Shown piece by piece: positions 19,594 through 27,588 of a DNA stretch of 64,000 nucleotides. The translations under genes and the position numbers were made by a program. The DNA comes from Erwinia billingiae Eb661 (lineage in GTDB: Bacteria > Pseudomonadota > Gammaproteobacteria > Enterobacterales > Enterobacteriaceae). How positions within the stretch are numbered: the first letter of the stretch is position 1; each line of letters starts with the position of its first letter. Below the pieces are notes generated by a model. It was not told the origin of the DNA. It saw only the letters and a list, made by a program, of their open reading frames with translations, and did no database searches. Location: the NCBI RefSeq assembly GCF_000196615.1, contig NC_014306.1, forward strand, positions 2,294,001-2,358,000, read 5' to 3'.

Positions 19594-20757
19594 TTAAAGG
19601 GAGGCTGGCGCCATAGGCACCGTTTTGGCATTTACCGCCATCCCAGGCATAAATACTTTCTGCACGCCGTCGACAATCACCCGATCGCCGGACGTCAGGC
19701 CGCGCTGCACAATGCGCAGGCCGTCAGCCATCTGGCCGGGCTGGATATCACGACGCTGGGCTTTATTCTGCGCATCGATCACCCAGACAAACTTACGGTC
19801 CTGATCGGTCAGCACCGCTTTGTCATTGACTAACAGGGCAGGGAAGTCGGCGCGGCCCGGCAGCTGCACGCGGGCGAACAGCCCTGGCGTATACAGACGC
19901 TGGTCGTTATCCAGCAGCGCGCGCATGCGGATGGTGCCGGTGCTGGCAGTCAGTTGGTTATCGGTAAAGTCGACTTTGCCGGTGTGCGGATAGCCATCCT
20001 CACCGACCAGGCCGATTTTTACCGGCAGCGCGTGATGCGCCGCAGCGGCACTTTCGCCTTCACGGCTGATGCGCTGATAACGCAGGAAGGTGGCTTCATC
20101 GACGTCGAAATAGACATACACGGTGTTGAGCGACACCAGCGTGGTCAGCACGCTGCTGCTGTCGCCGGCGGTCACCAGGTTACCGGAGGTGATCATCGCG
20201 CGGCTGGCGCGGCCATCAATCGGCGCGGTGACTTTGGTAAAATCGAGATTCAGGCGCGCCATATCCACTGCGGCCTGCGCCGCCAGCACGTTCGCCTGCG
20301 CCTGGGTTGAGGCTGAACGCCGTTGTTCCCACACCTCACGTGAAATCGCCTGGGTGCCAATCAGCTTCTCGGTCCTGCCGGACTCGCTGCGGGCCAGCTG
20401 CGCCTGAGTGATGGCACTGGCGAGATCGGCCTGAGCGCGTTCCAGCTCAGCGCGATAGGTACGGTCATCAATGGTAAACAGCACGTCGCCTTTTTTAACT
20501 TCCTGGCCTTCGGTGTAGTTCACTTTATCGATATACCCGGTCACGCGCGGGCGCAGCTGGACGCTCTGCACCGCTTCAATGCGGCCATTGAAGTTATCCC
20601 ACTGGCTGACGGTTTGTTGCTGAACCTCAGCGACACTGACCTGCGGGGCAGGCGGTGCGCTCTGTTCAGCCCCTTTGGAGTCGCAGCCCACCAGCCAGAT
20701 TGCTGTGAGAAGCGACAGTGCACTGAGGCGCAGGTGCGATGAGGTGAAAGATTTCAT
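19594..20757 (-). CDS. oqxA: RND periplasmic adaptor OqxA
   Basis: Membrane-fusion lipoprotein joining OqxB to the outer-membrane channel. From ATG 20757 it has 387 aa, with signal LLTAIWLVGC in which Cys25 is the lipidated residue. The barrel-sandwich and hairpin segments closely follow Klebsiella OqxA (WDNFNGRIEAVQSVQLRPRV, LFTIDDRTYRAELE, LNLDFTKVTAPIDGRASRA). An in-frame ATG at 20808 would put charged residues before the signal and is rejected. A perfect 19-bp palindrome stands 63-81 bp before the start. Confidence 0.92.
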   Translation of the reverse strand: MKSFTSSHLRLSALSLLTAIWLVGCDSKGAEQSAPPAPQVSVAEVQQQTVSQWDNFNGRIEAVQSVQLRPRVTGYIDKVNYTEGQEVKKGDVLFTIDDRTYRAELERAQADLASAITQAQLARSESGRTEKLIGTQAISREVWEQRRSASTQAQANVLAAQAAVDMARLNLDFTKVTAPIDGRASRAMITSGNLVTAGDSSSVLTTLVSLNTVYVYFDVDEATFLRYQRISREGESAAAAHHALPVKIGLVGEDGYPHTGKVDFTDNQLTASTGTIRMRALLDNDQRLYTPGLFARVQLPGRADFPALLVNDKAVLTDQDRKFVWVIDAQNKAQRRDIQPGQMADGLRIVQRGLTSGDRVIVDGVQKVFMPGMAVNAKTVPMAPASL

Positions 20758-20819
20758 GGTTATTAATCCCTTGCAGATGCTGACGACGTGAAAAAAGGAG
20801 CACGGCATAATGCATAAAA

Positions 20820-20838
20820 TGTATTTATGATAAATACA
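20820..20838. promoter_or_regulatory. Palindromic operator before oqxA
   Basis: TGTATTTAT-G-ATAAATACA is a perfect 9-bp inverted repeat around one base. On the minus strand a TTGCGT (-35-like, 20843-20848) stands just upstream of it, so a bound protein would block the oqxA promoter. The Rrf2 protein at 13998 is the first candidate. Confidence 0.6.
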
Positions 20839-20991
20839 CTAAACGCAAGGATTGTAGGGAGAGGGTAAATTAAGTGCAAGTGTTATTGTTGCTTTTAGCA
20901 TTTTCTTGTCAACACCCGTATCAAAATGTGAACGGCAAGAAAACAGGGGGAAGAGTGAGGCGATAAAGAGGAGAGTGCCAGCGAATCGCAT

Positions 20992-21018
20992 TTAATGCAA
21001 CAATTAAACTTGCATTAA
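20992..21018. promoter_or_regulatory. Inverted repeat before the AraC activator gene
   Basis: TTAATGCAA and TTGCATTAA are perfect 9-bp arms separated by 9 bp. The right arm contains TTGCAT, which with TTAACT at 21032 makes a possible -35/-10 pair for the gene at 21131. It differs in sequence from the oqxA palindrome, suggesting a separate regulator. The rest of the 373-bp intergenic region (20758-21130) shows nothing I can name. Confidence 0.5.
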
Positions 21019-21130
21019 GCGGTCGGCTGCTTTAACTTGTGGATATGCATTCATTAAAGTTACCTTTTACCCTTCTGCGGGGGAGAGGTCAAGCCAGGCT
21101 AAAACAAAAAGCATTAAAAGGGGAAGCGCA

Positions 21131-21472
21131 ATGAGCCATGATGATTTTATTACCGATCTCGTAAAGTGGATCGACACCCACATCGAAGGGAAAATGGATC
21201 TGGATACCGTTGCCGATCGGGCCGGGTATTCGAAATGGCACCTGCAACGGATGTTCAAGCAGCATACCGGCTACGCACTGGGCGAATACATCCGCGCACG
21301 TCGTCTGAAAAAATCTGCTGAGCGCCTGGCAACGGGTGGTGAGCCGATTCTGGATGTGGCGATTTCGTTTGGATTTGATTCCCAGCAGTCGTTCAACCGC
21401 AGCTTCAAACGTCAGTTTGGTCAGTCTCCGGGCGCATGGCGTCGACAGGTTCAGGTCAGCGCCTGTTCATAA
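21131..21472 (+). CDS. Small AraC-type activator (RamA/RarA/SoxS class)
   Basis: 113-aa protein made only of the double-HTH AraC DNA-binding domain, like SoxS (107 aa), RamA and RarA. Motifs are SKWHLQRMFKQHTGYALGEYIRARRL and DVAISFGFDSQQSFNRSFKRQFGQSPGAWR. These proteins act as monomers on mar/sox/rob boxes and are controlled by their own level. In Klebsiella rarA adjoins and activates oqxAB; the divergent position beside oqxA here suggests the same function, though overall similarity to RamA or SoxS is only moderate. SD AAGGGGAAG precedes the ATG. Confidence 0.8.
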   Translation: MSHDDFITDLVKWIDTHIEGKMDLDTVADRAGYSKWHLQRMFKQHTGYALGEYIRARRLKKSAERLATGGEPILDVAISFGFDSQQSFNRSFKRQFGQSPGAWRRQVQVSACS

Positions 21473-21490
21473 ACTGCGCATCTCTTCAAT

Positions 21491-21510
21491 AGCGGGCGTC
21501 TCAGCCCGCT
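21491..21510 (+). terminator. Possible terminator after the AraC activator
   Basis: AGCGGGC-GTCTCA-GCCCGCT is a perfect 7-bp stem placed 18 bp after the stop. Only a short T-containing tail (GTGATTT) follows, so termination would be weak. Confidence 0.5.
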
Positions 21511-21588
21511 GTGATTTCTGCAATAAGTCCCGTCCACACCTCAGACTCGTCTTGTTTATTCCGCCCGATAGCCGCAACGCATTGTATA

Positions 21589-21627
21589 CTGTCTGAATCA
21601 CGCTGATTTTTATTACTATTCAGACAG
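21589..21627 (+). repeat. Long-armed inverted repeat in the AI-2E-type gene leader
   Basis: CTGTCTGAAT and ATTCAGACAG are perfect 10-bp arms 19 nt apart. A TATACT -10-like box (21585-21590) overlaps the left arm, and the right arm runs into the AGGAA ribosome binding site. It could be an operator or an mRNA hairpin masking the ribosome site. Confidence 0.55.
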
Positions 21628-21639
21628 GAATTGTCATTG

Positions 21640-22653
21640 ATGTGGAAACAGAACAAACAGGGTTGGTGCGAGGCGGCCAGTTATCTACTGATTTTCGCCG
21701 CGCTCTTTATGATATTCCCGTTACGCCTCCTGCCCTGTTTTCTGGCCGGATTTATCGTTTACGAAACCATCCTGGCGCTGACGCCGTGGGTTGAGCGACT
21801 GGTCAAAGGGCCGATTGCCCGCTGGATCATCATATTCTTCCTTACTGTCATCATTGTGTTAGGGCTGGTGGTTGGCGTCAGCAAGCTGATCGGCTTCTTA
21901 TTGAATGATTTCCAGAACCCGGCGGCGTTCCATGCGGCGGCCAGCAAACTGCTGGAAGACGCCCAGCGTACGCTTTCTCCGGTGGTTTCCCGCTATTTAC
22001 CGGCCGATATAGATGAGCTGCAACATCAGGTGGTCACCTGGCTGCGCGAGCATCTGGTGGTGGTCCAGACCTTTGGTCGTACCGCGGCCCATACCTTTGC
22101 CACCATGCTGATTGGCATGTTGCTGGGGGCTATCATCTCCCTGCGCATCAGCAATGTGGATACGCAGGATGCACCGCTGCGCCATGCGCTGCTCGAGCGT
22201 CTGACCGTACTGGCCGACTCGTTCCACAACGTGGTTTTCGCGCAGATCAAGGTCTCGCTGGTGAATACGGTGCTGACCTGTGGCTTCCTGTTCGGCGTGC
22301 TGCCGCTGTTCGACCTGCACTTCCCGTTTGGCAAAACGGTGGTGGTGCTGACCTTTGTCGCCGGATTGCTGCCGATTATCGGCAACCTGATCTCCAATAC
22401 GGTGATTGTGCTGATTGGCCTGTCGATTTCCCTTGAAGCGGCGGTGATCTCGCTGGTGTTCCTGATGCTGGTGCATAAGCTGGAATACTTTATCAACGCG
22501 CGGATTTTTGGTTCGCGGATCAATGCCAAAACCTGGGAAATCCTGCTGGCGATGCTGGTGTTTGAATCCGCCTTTGGCCTGGCCGGGGTGGTCGCGGCAC
22601 CGGTCTATTACGCCTACCTGAAAAGCGAGCTGCGCATTGCCCGGCTGATTTAA
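21640..22653 (+). CDS. AI-2E family (PerM/YhhT-type) transporter
   Basis: Inner-membrane protein of the AI-2E transporter superfamily, 337 aa with about seven to eight hydrophobic segments and the family's C-terminal block (VLTFVAGLLPIIGNLISNTVIVLIGL, FLMLVHKLEYFINARIFGSRI). A TTG at 21631 also opens the frame, but AGGAA at 21626-21630 gives 9 nt to ATG 21640, chosen here. Members export autoinducer-2 or act as Na+/H+ antiporters, so the substrate is not assigned. Its leader has a strong inverted repeat. Confidence 0.8.
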   Translation: MWKQNKQGWCEAASYLLIFAALFMIFPLRLLPCFLAGFIVYETILALTPWVERLVKGPIARWIIIFFLTVIIVLGLVVGVSKLIGFLLNDFQNPAAFHAAASKLLEDAQRTLSPVVSRYLPADIDELQHQVVTWLREHLVVVQTFGRTAAHTFATMLIGMLLGAIISLRISNVDTQDAPLRHALLERLTVLADSFHNVVFAQIKVSLVNTVLTCGFLFGVLPLFDLHFPFGKTVVVLTFVAGLLPIIGNLISNTVIVLIGLSISLEAAVISLVFLMLVHKLEYFINARIFGSRINAKTWEILLAMLVFESAFGLAGVVAAPVYYAYLKSELRIARLI

Positions 22654-22661
22654 TCCTTGTC

Positions 22662-22694
22662 GCGGGCCTGATATCAGGCCCGCACTGCCTTTTT
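22662..22694 (+). terminator. Likely terminator after the AI-2E-type gene
   Basis: GCGGGCCTGAT and ATCAGGCCCGC form a perfect 11-bp palindrome. The T-run (22690-22694) starts only six bases later, so efficiency is uncertain. Confidence 0.6.
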
Positions 22695-22775
22695 CCCACC
22701 GTCGCCACTATCAAGGCTTTACGCCACATCACATCGATCTTATGGTAGGGAAAACGACTGACAGTTGAGCCCGCC

Positions 22776-23729
22776 ATGCCCGCGCTTTTGCACACGTTGC
22801 TGCACCAAATCCTGCTTTCCATGCCGTTATTTATCCTTATTGCCTTAGGCTGGATGCTGGTTCGCTGGCGAAAATGGCCCGACAGCATTACCGAAGCGCT
22901 AAACCGCGTGGTCTTTAAAATAGCGCTTCCGGCGATGTTATTCCGGCTGATAAGCGATTTCGGTCAAAGCCCGCCGGTTGATGCCCGCTTACTGATCGCT
23001 TTTTTCGGCAGCTGCCTGATCGTTTTTGTTCTCGGCAGAGTGATGGCCAGCCGGCTGTTTAAGCTGGATGGCATTTCCGGGTCGGTATTTGCGCTGGGCG
23101 GCATCTTCTCCAATAACGTGATGCTCGGCTTGCCGATTGCCACGGTGATGCTGGGCGAAAAGGCGATCCCGTCGGTGGCGCTGGTGCTGGTGTTTAACGG
23201 CCTAATTTTATGGACGCTGGCCACGGTGTCCGTCGAGTGGGTCAAACACGGCGCGCTTAATTTGAAAGGGTTTGGCAAAACCGCGGTCAGCGTGCTGAAA
23301 AATCCGCTGATTATCGCCATTCTCTCCGGCACCTTGTTCAGCCTGACCGGCATCCCGCTGCCGCAGATGATCGATAAACCGGTGAGCATGCTGGGCACCA
23401 TCGCCGTGCCGCTGGCGCTGGTGGCGTTAGGCATGAGTCTGGCCGCCTATAAAGTGAAGGAGGGCCTGAGAGAGAGTTATGCGATTTGCCTGCTGAAGCT
23501 GATTGTCCAGCCGCTGGTGATTTGGGGCCTGGCGGTGATGCTGGGCCTGCCGCCGCTGGAAAGCAAAGTGGTGGTGCTGTTAGGATCGATGTCAGTCGGC
23601 ATCAATGTCTATTTAATGTCGCAACAATTCAATGCCTTAACCGGCCCGGCCGCCACCAGCATGCTGCTGTCGACGGTTTTCTCCGCAGTGACCACGCCGC
23701 TGCTGCTAATGCTAATGGACCTTGCCTGA
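22776..23729 (+). CDS. AEC-family transporter
   Basis: Membrane transporter of the auxin efflux carrier family, 317 aa with ten hydrophobic segments. The N-terminal half carries the family's NRVVFKIALPAMLF region and the central FALGGIFSNNVMLGLPI motif; the second half repeats the pattern (VPLALVALGMSLAAYK). Bacterial members carry malonate, malate or other carboxylates; none can be chosen here. It appears to be a single-gene unit, with the next gene 142 bp away. A terminator-like hairpin precedes it. Confidence 0.82.
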   Translation: MPALLHTLLHQILLSMPLFILIALGWMLVRWRKWPDSITEALNRVVFKIALPAMLFRLISDFGQSPPVDARLLIAFFGSCLIVFVLGRVMASRLFKLDGISGSVFALGGIFSNNVMLGLPIATVMLGEKAIPSVALVLVFNGLILWTLATVSVEWVKHGALNLKGFGKTAVSVLKNPLIIAILSGTLFSLTGIPLPQMIDKPVSMLGTIAVPLALVALGMSLAAYKVKEGLRESYAICLLKLIVQPLVIWGLAVMLGLPPLESKVVVLLGSMSVGINVYLMSQQFNALTGPAATSMLLSTVFSAVTTPLLLMLMDLA

Positions 23730-23871
23730 CGATGAAGTGTGAGCCAGCTGGCGGAACTGACGCGAGACGCTTGCGGTAAGTACGTTTATTTCATTATCTT
23801 CTTTTATCGGTAATTTTGTTTCGTTTATAAGCACGGCGAAACGGACCGATCCTTACCTCCGGAGAAGAAGA

Positions 23872-24792
23872 ATGAAAACCTACAAAGCCCTGCTGCTCGT
23901 CGCCTCACTGAGCTGTTCCACCAGTGTGCTGGCGGAAACCATCGGCGTTTCAATGGCCTATTTCGACCAGAACTTCCTGACCATCATCCGCCAGTCGATT
24001 GATAAAGAAGCCAAAGCCCGTGGCATCACCGTGCAGTTTGAGGATGCGCGCGGCGACGTCGGCCGGCAGACCGATCAGGTGCAAAGTTTTATCAGCGCCG
24101 GTGTTGATGCCATCATCGTCGATCCGGTCAACTCGGCCGGCACCCCGGCGATGACCAGACTGGTGACCGCCGCCAAAATTCCGCTGGTTTACGTCAACCG
24201 CACGCCTGGCGATATCAAACTGCCGAGCGGCGTGGTGTTTGTCGGCTCTGATGAGAAGCAATCCGGCACCCTGCAGATGGAAGAGCTGGCGCGTCTGGCA
24301 AACTATCAGGGCAAAGTGGGCATCATGATCGGCAACCTGACCGATGCGGGCGCCATTCAGCGCACCAAAGACGTGGAGCAGGTGGTCGCCAAGTACCCGA
24401 AAATGAGCGTGGTACAGAAGCAGACCGCCAACTATTCCCGCAATGAGGGGATGGATCTGATGCTCAACTGGATGACCAACGGTGAAGAGATCGACATCGT
24501 GGCCGCCAACAATGATGAAATGGCGATTGGCGCGATTATGGGCCTGCAACAGGCCGGCAAGAAAGACAGCAAAATCCTGATTGGCGGCATTGATGCCACG
24601 CCGGATGGGCTGAAAGCCATGTCCTCGGGCAAAATGCAGGTGACCGTTTTCCAGGATGCAATTGGCCAGGGCAAAGCGGCGGTGGATGTGGCGCAGAAGA
24701 TGATTAAAGGCGAAAAGCTCGACCCGTATTACTGGATCCCGTTTGAGCTGGTCACCCCGGCCACGTTACAAAAATACGTTGATAAGGAATAG
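23872..24792 (+). CDS. Orphan sugar-type ABC substrate-binding protein
   Basis: Periplasmic binding protein of the ribose/rhizopine class (Peripla_BP_4), 306 aa. A Sec signal ends at VLA-ET (about residue 22). ISAGVDAIIVDPVNSAGTPAM and AANNDEMAIGAIMGLQQAG are the typical hinge and ligand regions. Ligands in related proteins are inositol, rhizopine or ribose-like sugars. No ATPase or permease is adjacent, so it either shares a distant transporter or acts as a sensor protein. GGAGAAG precedes the ATG. No terminator separates it from the barnase gene 33 bp downstream. Confidence 0.85.
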   Translation: MKTYKALLLVASLSCSTSVLAETIGVSMAYFDQNFLTIIRQSIDKEAKARGITVQFEDARGDVGRQTDQVQSFISAGVDAIIVDPVNSAGTPAMTRLVTAAKIPLVYVNRTPGDIKLPSGVVFVGSDEKQSGTLQMEELARLANYQGKVGIMIGNLTDAGAIQRTKDVEQVVAKYPKMSVVQKQTANYSRNEGMDLMLNWMTNGEEIDIVAANNDEMAIGAIMGLQQAGKKDSKILIGGIDATPDGLKAMSSGKMQVTVFQDAIGQGKAAVDVAQKMIKGEKLDPYYWIPFELVTPATLQKYVDKE

Positions 24793-24825
24793 ACGCTAAA
24801 TCTGCCGTCGCGGTAAACTCCGGCG

Positions 24826-25299
24826 ATGAATAAAAAACTGATTATTGCGGCGATCCTCGCCATTGTGGCCACCGCCGCCGGCTTACGCCACCCGTCCAAA
24901 CCGCCTGCCGATCGTCAGCAGGCGGCGCACACCTCAACCGCCTCCGCGACCAACAGCAGCAGCGATATCAGCACGCTCACGCAACAGCAGCGGGTGGCCG
25001 ACTATCTGCACCAGCATCAACGCCTTCCTGCCTATTACCTGACCAAAGGTGAAGCCAGAAAACAGGGCTGGGAACCGTCGCGGGGCAATCTGTGCCAGAG
25101 CCTGCCAGGCCGGGCAATCGGTGGCGATCGCTTCTCCAACCGCGAAAAAGTGCTGCCGGAAAAGCAGGGGCGACACTGGTTTGAAGCGGACGTGAATTAT
25201 GACTGCGGCCGCCGGGGAAGCGACCGCATGCTGTACTCCAGCGACGGGTTGATTTACGTGACCAAAGACCATTACCGCAACGTTGAACAGGTGTATTAA
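24826..25299 (+). CDS. Barnase-family ribonuclease, exported
   Basis: Guanyl-preferring RNase of the barnase (N1/T1) family, 157 aa: an N-terminal hydrophobic export segment (4-20), a Ser/Thr-rich linker, then a domain that aligns without gaps to mature barnase. In barnase numbering Lys27, Glu73 (base), Arg83, Arg87 and His102 (acid) are all present, so it should be active. Cys43 and Cys80 are the only cysteines and coincide with a disulfide previously engineered into barnase, consistent with folding outside the cytosol. The barstar gene follows after 1 bp. No clear ribosome binding site is seen before the ATG. Confidence 0.9.
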   Translation: MNKKLIIAAILAIVATAAGLRHPSKPPADRQQAAHTSTASATNSSSDISTLTQQQRVADYLHQHQRLPAYYLTKGEARKQGWEPSRGNLCQSLPGRAIGGDRFSNREKVLPEKQGRHWFEADVNYDCGRRGSDRMLYSSDGLIYVTKDHYRNVEQVY

Positions 25300-25300
25300 G

Positions 25301-25570
25301 ATGAACACGGTCAGCTTCGACTTTGAGCATATCGCCGACGTAGCAGACTTTTATCGTCAGTTCTGCCACAAGTTCGCCATTGACATGGCCTTCGGCAACA
25401 ATCTGGATGCATTTTGGGATGCGCTAACCGGCATGATCGCACTGCCGGCGCGCGTAACGCTGCGTCATCTGACCGCGCATGCCGATCCTCAGCAGTTTGA
25501 CGGCGTGATTGCCGTGCTGCGGGAAGCGGAAGAGGCTTCCGGGGGAAAATTCAGCCTGCGCATTCGCTAA
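25301..25570 (+). CDS. Barstar-family ribonuclease inhibitor
   Basis: Cytosolic inhibitor that neutralises the upstream RNase before export. The 89 aa match barstar length (90). The inhibitory helix is conserved (FGNNLDAFWDALTG), with acidic residues at the positions of barstar Asp35 and Asp39 that plug the barnase active site. The ATG at 25301 lies 1 bp after the RNase stop; an upstream ATG at 25283 overlaps that gene and is less likely. The coupling ensures inhibitor is made with toxin. It converges on the VOC gene with only 2 bp between stops. Confidence 0.9.
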   Translation: MNTVSFDFEHIADVADFYRQFCHKFAIDMAFGNNLDAFWDALTGMIALPARVTLRHLTAHADPQQFDGVIAVLREAEEASGGKFSLRIR

Positions 25571-25572
25571 CG

Positions 25573-26421
25573 CTATTGATGGAAGCGCAGGGCGACATCA
25601 AAGCCCTGCTGCGGCAAGACCACAATCGCGTCCTCCGCCTCGCTAAACTGCAGATCGCCCTGATGCAGTGCCGCTCTGACCTTCGCCAGATCCTCAGTCT
25701 GAAAACTTAACGCCGCCATGCGTGCCGAGCCATCATAATTATCCGGCAGCGCGTGGAAGCGCGACCTGACATAATCTTCGGTCGCAAAGCGCACGCTGGT
25801 CACGCCGGCGGTCAGCAAAAAGGCGCCTTCCTGACATGCTCTCAGGCTGTTGGTGCCAAACAGGCGGCTGTACAGCGAGGCAACCGAGGCCGGATCTCTG
25901 GCCACAATCACAAACTCGCTGATGTTTTTCACGCCGTTCGGGTGCTGTTGCCACGCGGGCTGCCACACCGCTTCCGGGGTTAAATGCTGACAGAAAAAGC
26001 TGCGGCCATCGGCGATCAGCGACGGACGAACCCGCACGGTGCGGAACTTCGCTTCAGTCACCGTGCCGTCCGGCAGGGTCACCGGACGGTGGAAAGAGGC
26101 GGGCTCATCGCCGTCTAAATCCTGACGTAACAGATGCTTATAATCCTGATCGGCATCCTCCGTTTTCCACACCAGGCCACTGAGGCCCGGAGACGCCTGC
26201 CAGAGATCGGCGCGGCTGCTCTTTTTACCTTTCTCATAGCCGAGCAGCTCAAGGTAATTTTCACCAAAAATTGCCAGATGATTACTGGAGCCAAGAGAAT
26301 GATGGCCACGTTCGGTCAGCTGAAAACCCAACCTGCGGTACAGCGCGCTGGCAGCATCTAACTGGTCGGCGACGTTAATCACCACATGATCAAGAACCGC
26401 CTTAGGGGTAGGGACAGGCAT
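25573..26421 (-). CDS. VOC (glyoxalase-like) family protein
   Basis: 282-aa protein with two vicinal-oxygen-chelate halves of the Glyoxalase_3-like type. The first (8-60) reads LDHVVINVADQLDAASALYRRLGFQ and ENYLELLGY; the second starts near 160 (ISEFVIVARDPASVASLYSRLFG). His12 and Glu56 could be metal ligands. It is last in the leftward unit that begins with the binding protein at 34765, 19 bp after the M20 gene, with AAGGAG before its ATG. A dioxygenase, lyase or binding role is possible; the context suggests work on a product of the monooxygenase pathway. Confidence 0.75.
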   Translation of the reverse strand: MPVPTPKAVLDHVVINVADQLDAASALYRRLGFQLTERGHHSLGSSNHLAIFGENYLELLGYEKGKKSSRADLWQASPGLSGLVWKTEDADQDYKHLLRQDLDGDEPASFHRPVTLPDGTVTEAKFRTVRVRPSLIADGRSFFCQHLTPEAVWQPAWQQHPNGVKNISEFVIVARDPASVASLYSRLFGTNSLRACQEGAFLLTAGVTSVRFATEDYVRSRFHALPDNYDGSARMAALSFQTEDLAKVRAALHQGDLQFSEAEDAIVVLPQQGFDVALRFHQ

Positions 26422-26440
26422 AATGGTGCTCCTTTTTTTA

Positions 26441-27580
26441 TTATTTCGCCGCCACCCGCGCTAAGGCGCGAGGAACCAGCTGGGTAAAATAGCGGACGGA
26501 GGAATCAATGATCGCTTCATCAGGATCAAAGCCTGGATGATGCAGGCCAAACTCACTTGCGCTGCCGATGCTGACAAACACCCCCGGCACATGGTGCAGA
26601 TAGAAGGCAAAGTCCTCGCCGCCCATCTGTGGCGTCGCGGCGGCTTCCGCCTTAAAGCCGGCCTCGCTGGCCAGATCGAGCGCAAACTCCGCCCATTCCG
26701 GCGTATTCACCAGCGCAGGCGGACCTTCAATCCACTCCAGCTCGGCTTTGGCGCCAAAGCCGCCGGCAATGCCCTTAATCAACGCCGTGATCTTTTCAGG
26801 TATTGCCGTGCGGATAGCCGCATTGTGCGTGCGCACCGTGCCTTCCAGCTCGACGCTTTGTGGCAGCACGTTCCAGGTGTTGCCGGCGGTGAAGCGCGTC
26901 ACGCTGACCACCACCGACTCCAGCGAGCTGAACGTCCGGCTCGGCAAGGTTTGCAGTGCGGTGACGATCTGGCTGGCAATCACGATTGAATCAATGCCTT
27001 CATGTGGCCGTGCGGCGTGCGCACCTTTGCCCTCAAGGCGGATCACAAAGCGGTCGACGTTGGCATAGAACGGACCGGCGCGGGTTTTAAAGCTGTTCAG
27101 CGGTAAATCGGGCGCGTTATGCATACCAAAAATTGCCTGAACGCCGTCCAGCACGCCGGCATCGATCAGCTGTTGCGCACCGTTAAAGGTCTCTTCAGCC
27201 GGCTGAAACAGGATGCGCACCCGGCCCGTCAGTTCGGCTTCCTGCTGCTTAAGCTGATGCGCCACGCCGAGCATCACCGAGGTATGGATATCATGGCCGC
27301 AGGCGTGCATCACGCCGGCATGGGTCGACGTCCAGGGATGATTCACCGCTTCATCAATCGGCAGCGCATCAATATCGGCCCGGAGGGCGATCAGCGGTTC
27401 GCCCTGGCCGATTTCAGCCACCACGCCGGTTTTCAAATCGTACGGCAGCAGGCGGATATTGCCTTGCTTCAGCCACGCGGTAATCCGTTCCGTGGTGGCG
27501 AATTCCTGATTCGACAGCTCCGGATATTGATGCAACTCACGGCGCCATTGCACCAGTTGGCTGGAGGGTAACGAAGTCAT
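26441..27580 (-). CDS. M20 family amidohydrolase/deacetylase
   Basis: Cytosolic metallo-amidohydrolase of 379 aa in the hippurate/N-acetyl-amino-acid deacetylase group (HipO, AbgA, B. subtilis YxeP and YtnL relatives). Metal-binding blocks are MHACGHDIHTSVM (Cys94, His96) and the catalytic LFQPAEE (Glu129/130), with the dimerisation lid between. YtnL/YxeP-type enzymes deacetylate N-acetylated S-substituted cysteines. Together with the adjacent CMD and LLM proteins this supports organosulfur use, but that is inference. AAGGAG precedes the ATG. A second, visibly similar M20 gene lies at 62070. Confidence 0.85.
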   Translation of the reverse strand: MTSLPSSQLVQWRRELHQYPELSNQEFATTERITAWLKQGNIRLLPYDLKTGVVAEIGQGEPLIALRADIDALPIDEAVNHPWTSTHAGVMHACGHDIHTSVMLGVAHQLKQQEAELTGRVRILFQPAEETFNGAQQLIDAGVLDGVQAIFGMHNAPDLPLNSFKTRAGPFYANVDRFVIRLEGKGAHAARPHEGIDSIVIASQIVTALQTLPSRTFSSLESVVVSVTRFTAGNTWNVLPQSVELEGTVRTHNAAIRTAIPEKITALIKGIAGGFGAKAELEWIEGPPALVNTPEWAEFALDLASEAGFKAEAAATPQMGGEDFAFYLHHVPGVFVSIGSASEFGLHHPGFDPDEAIIDSSVRYFTQLVPRALARVAAK

Positions 27581-27588
27581 ACGGCTCC

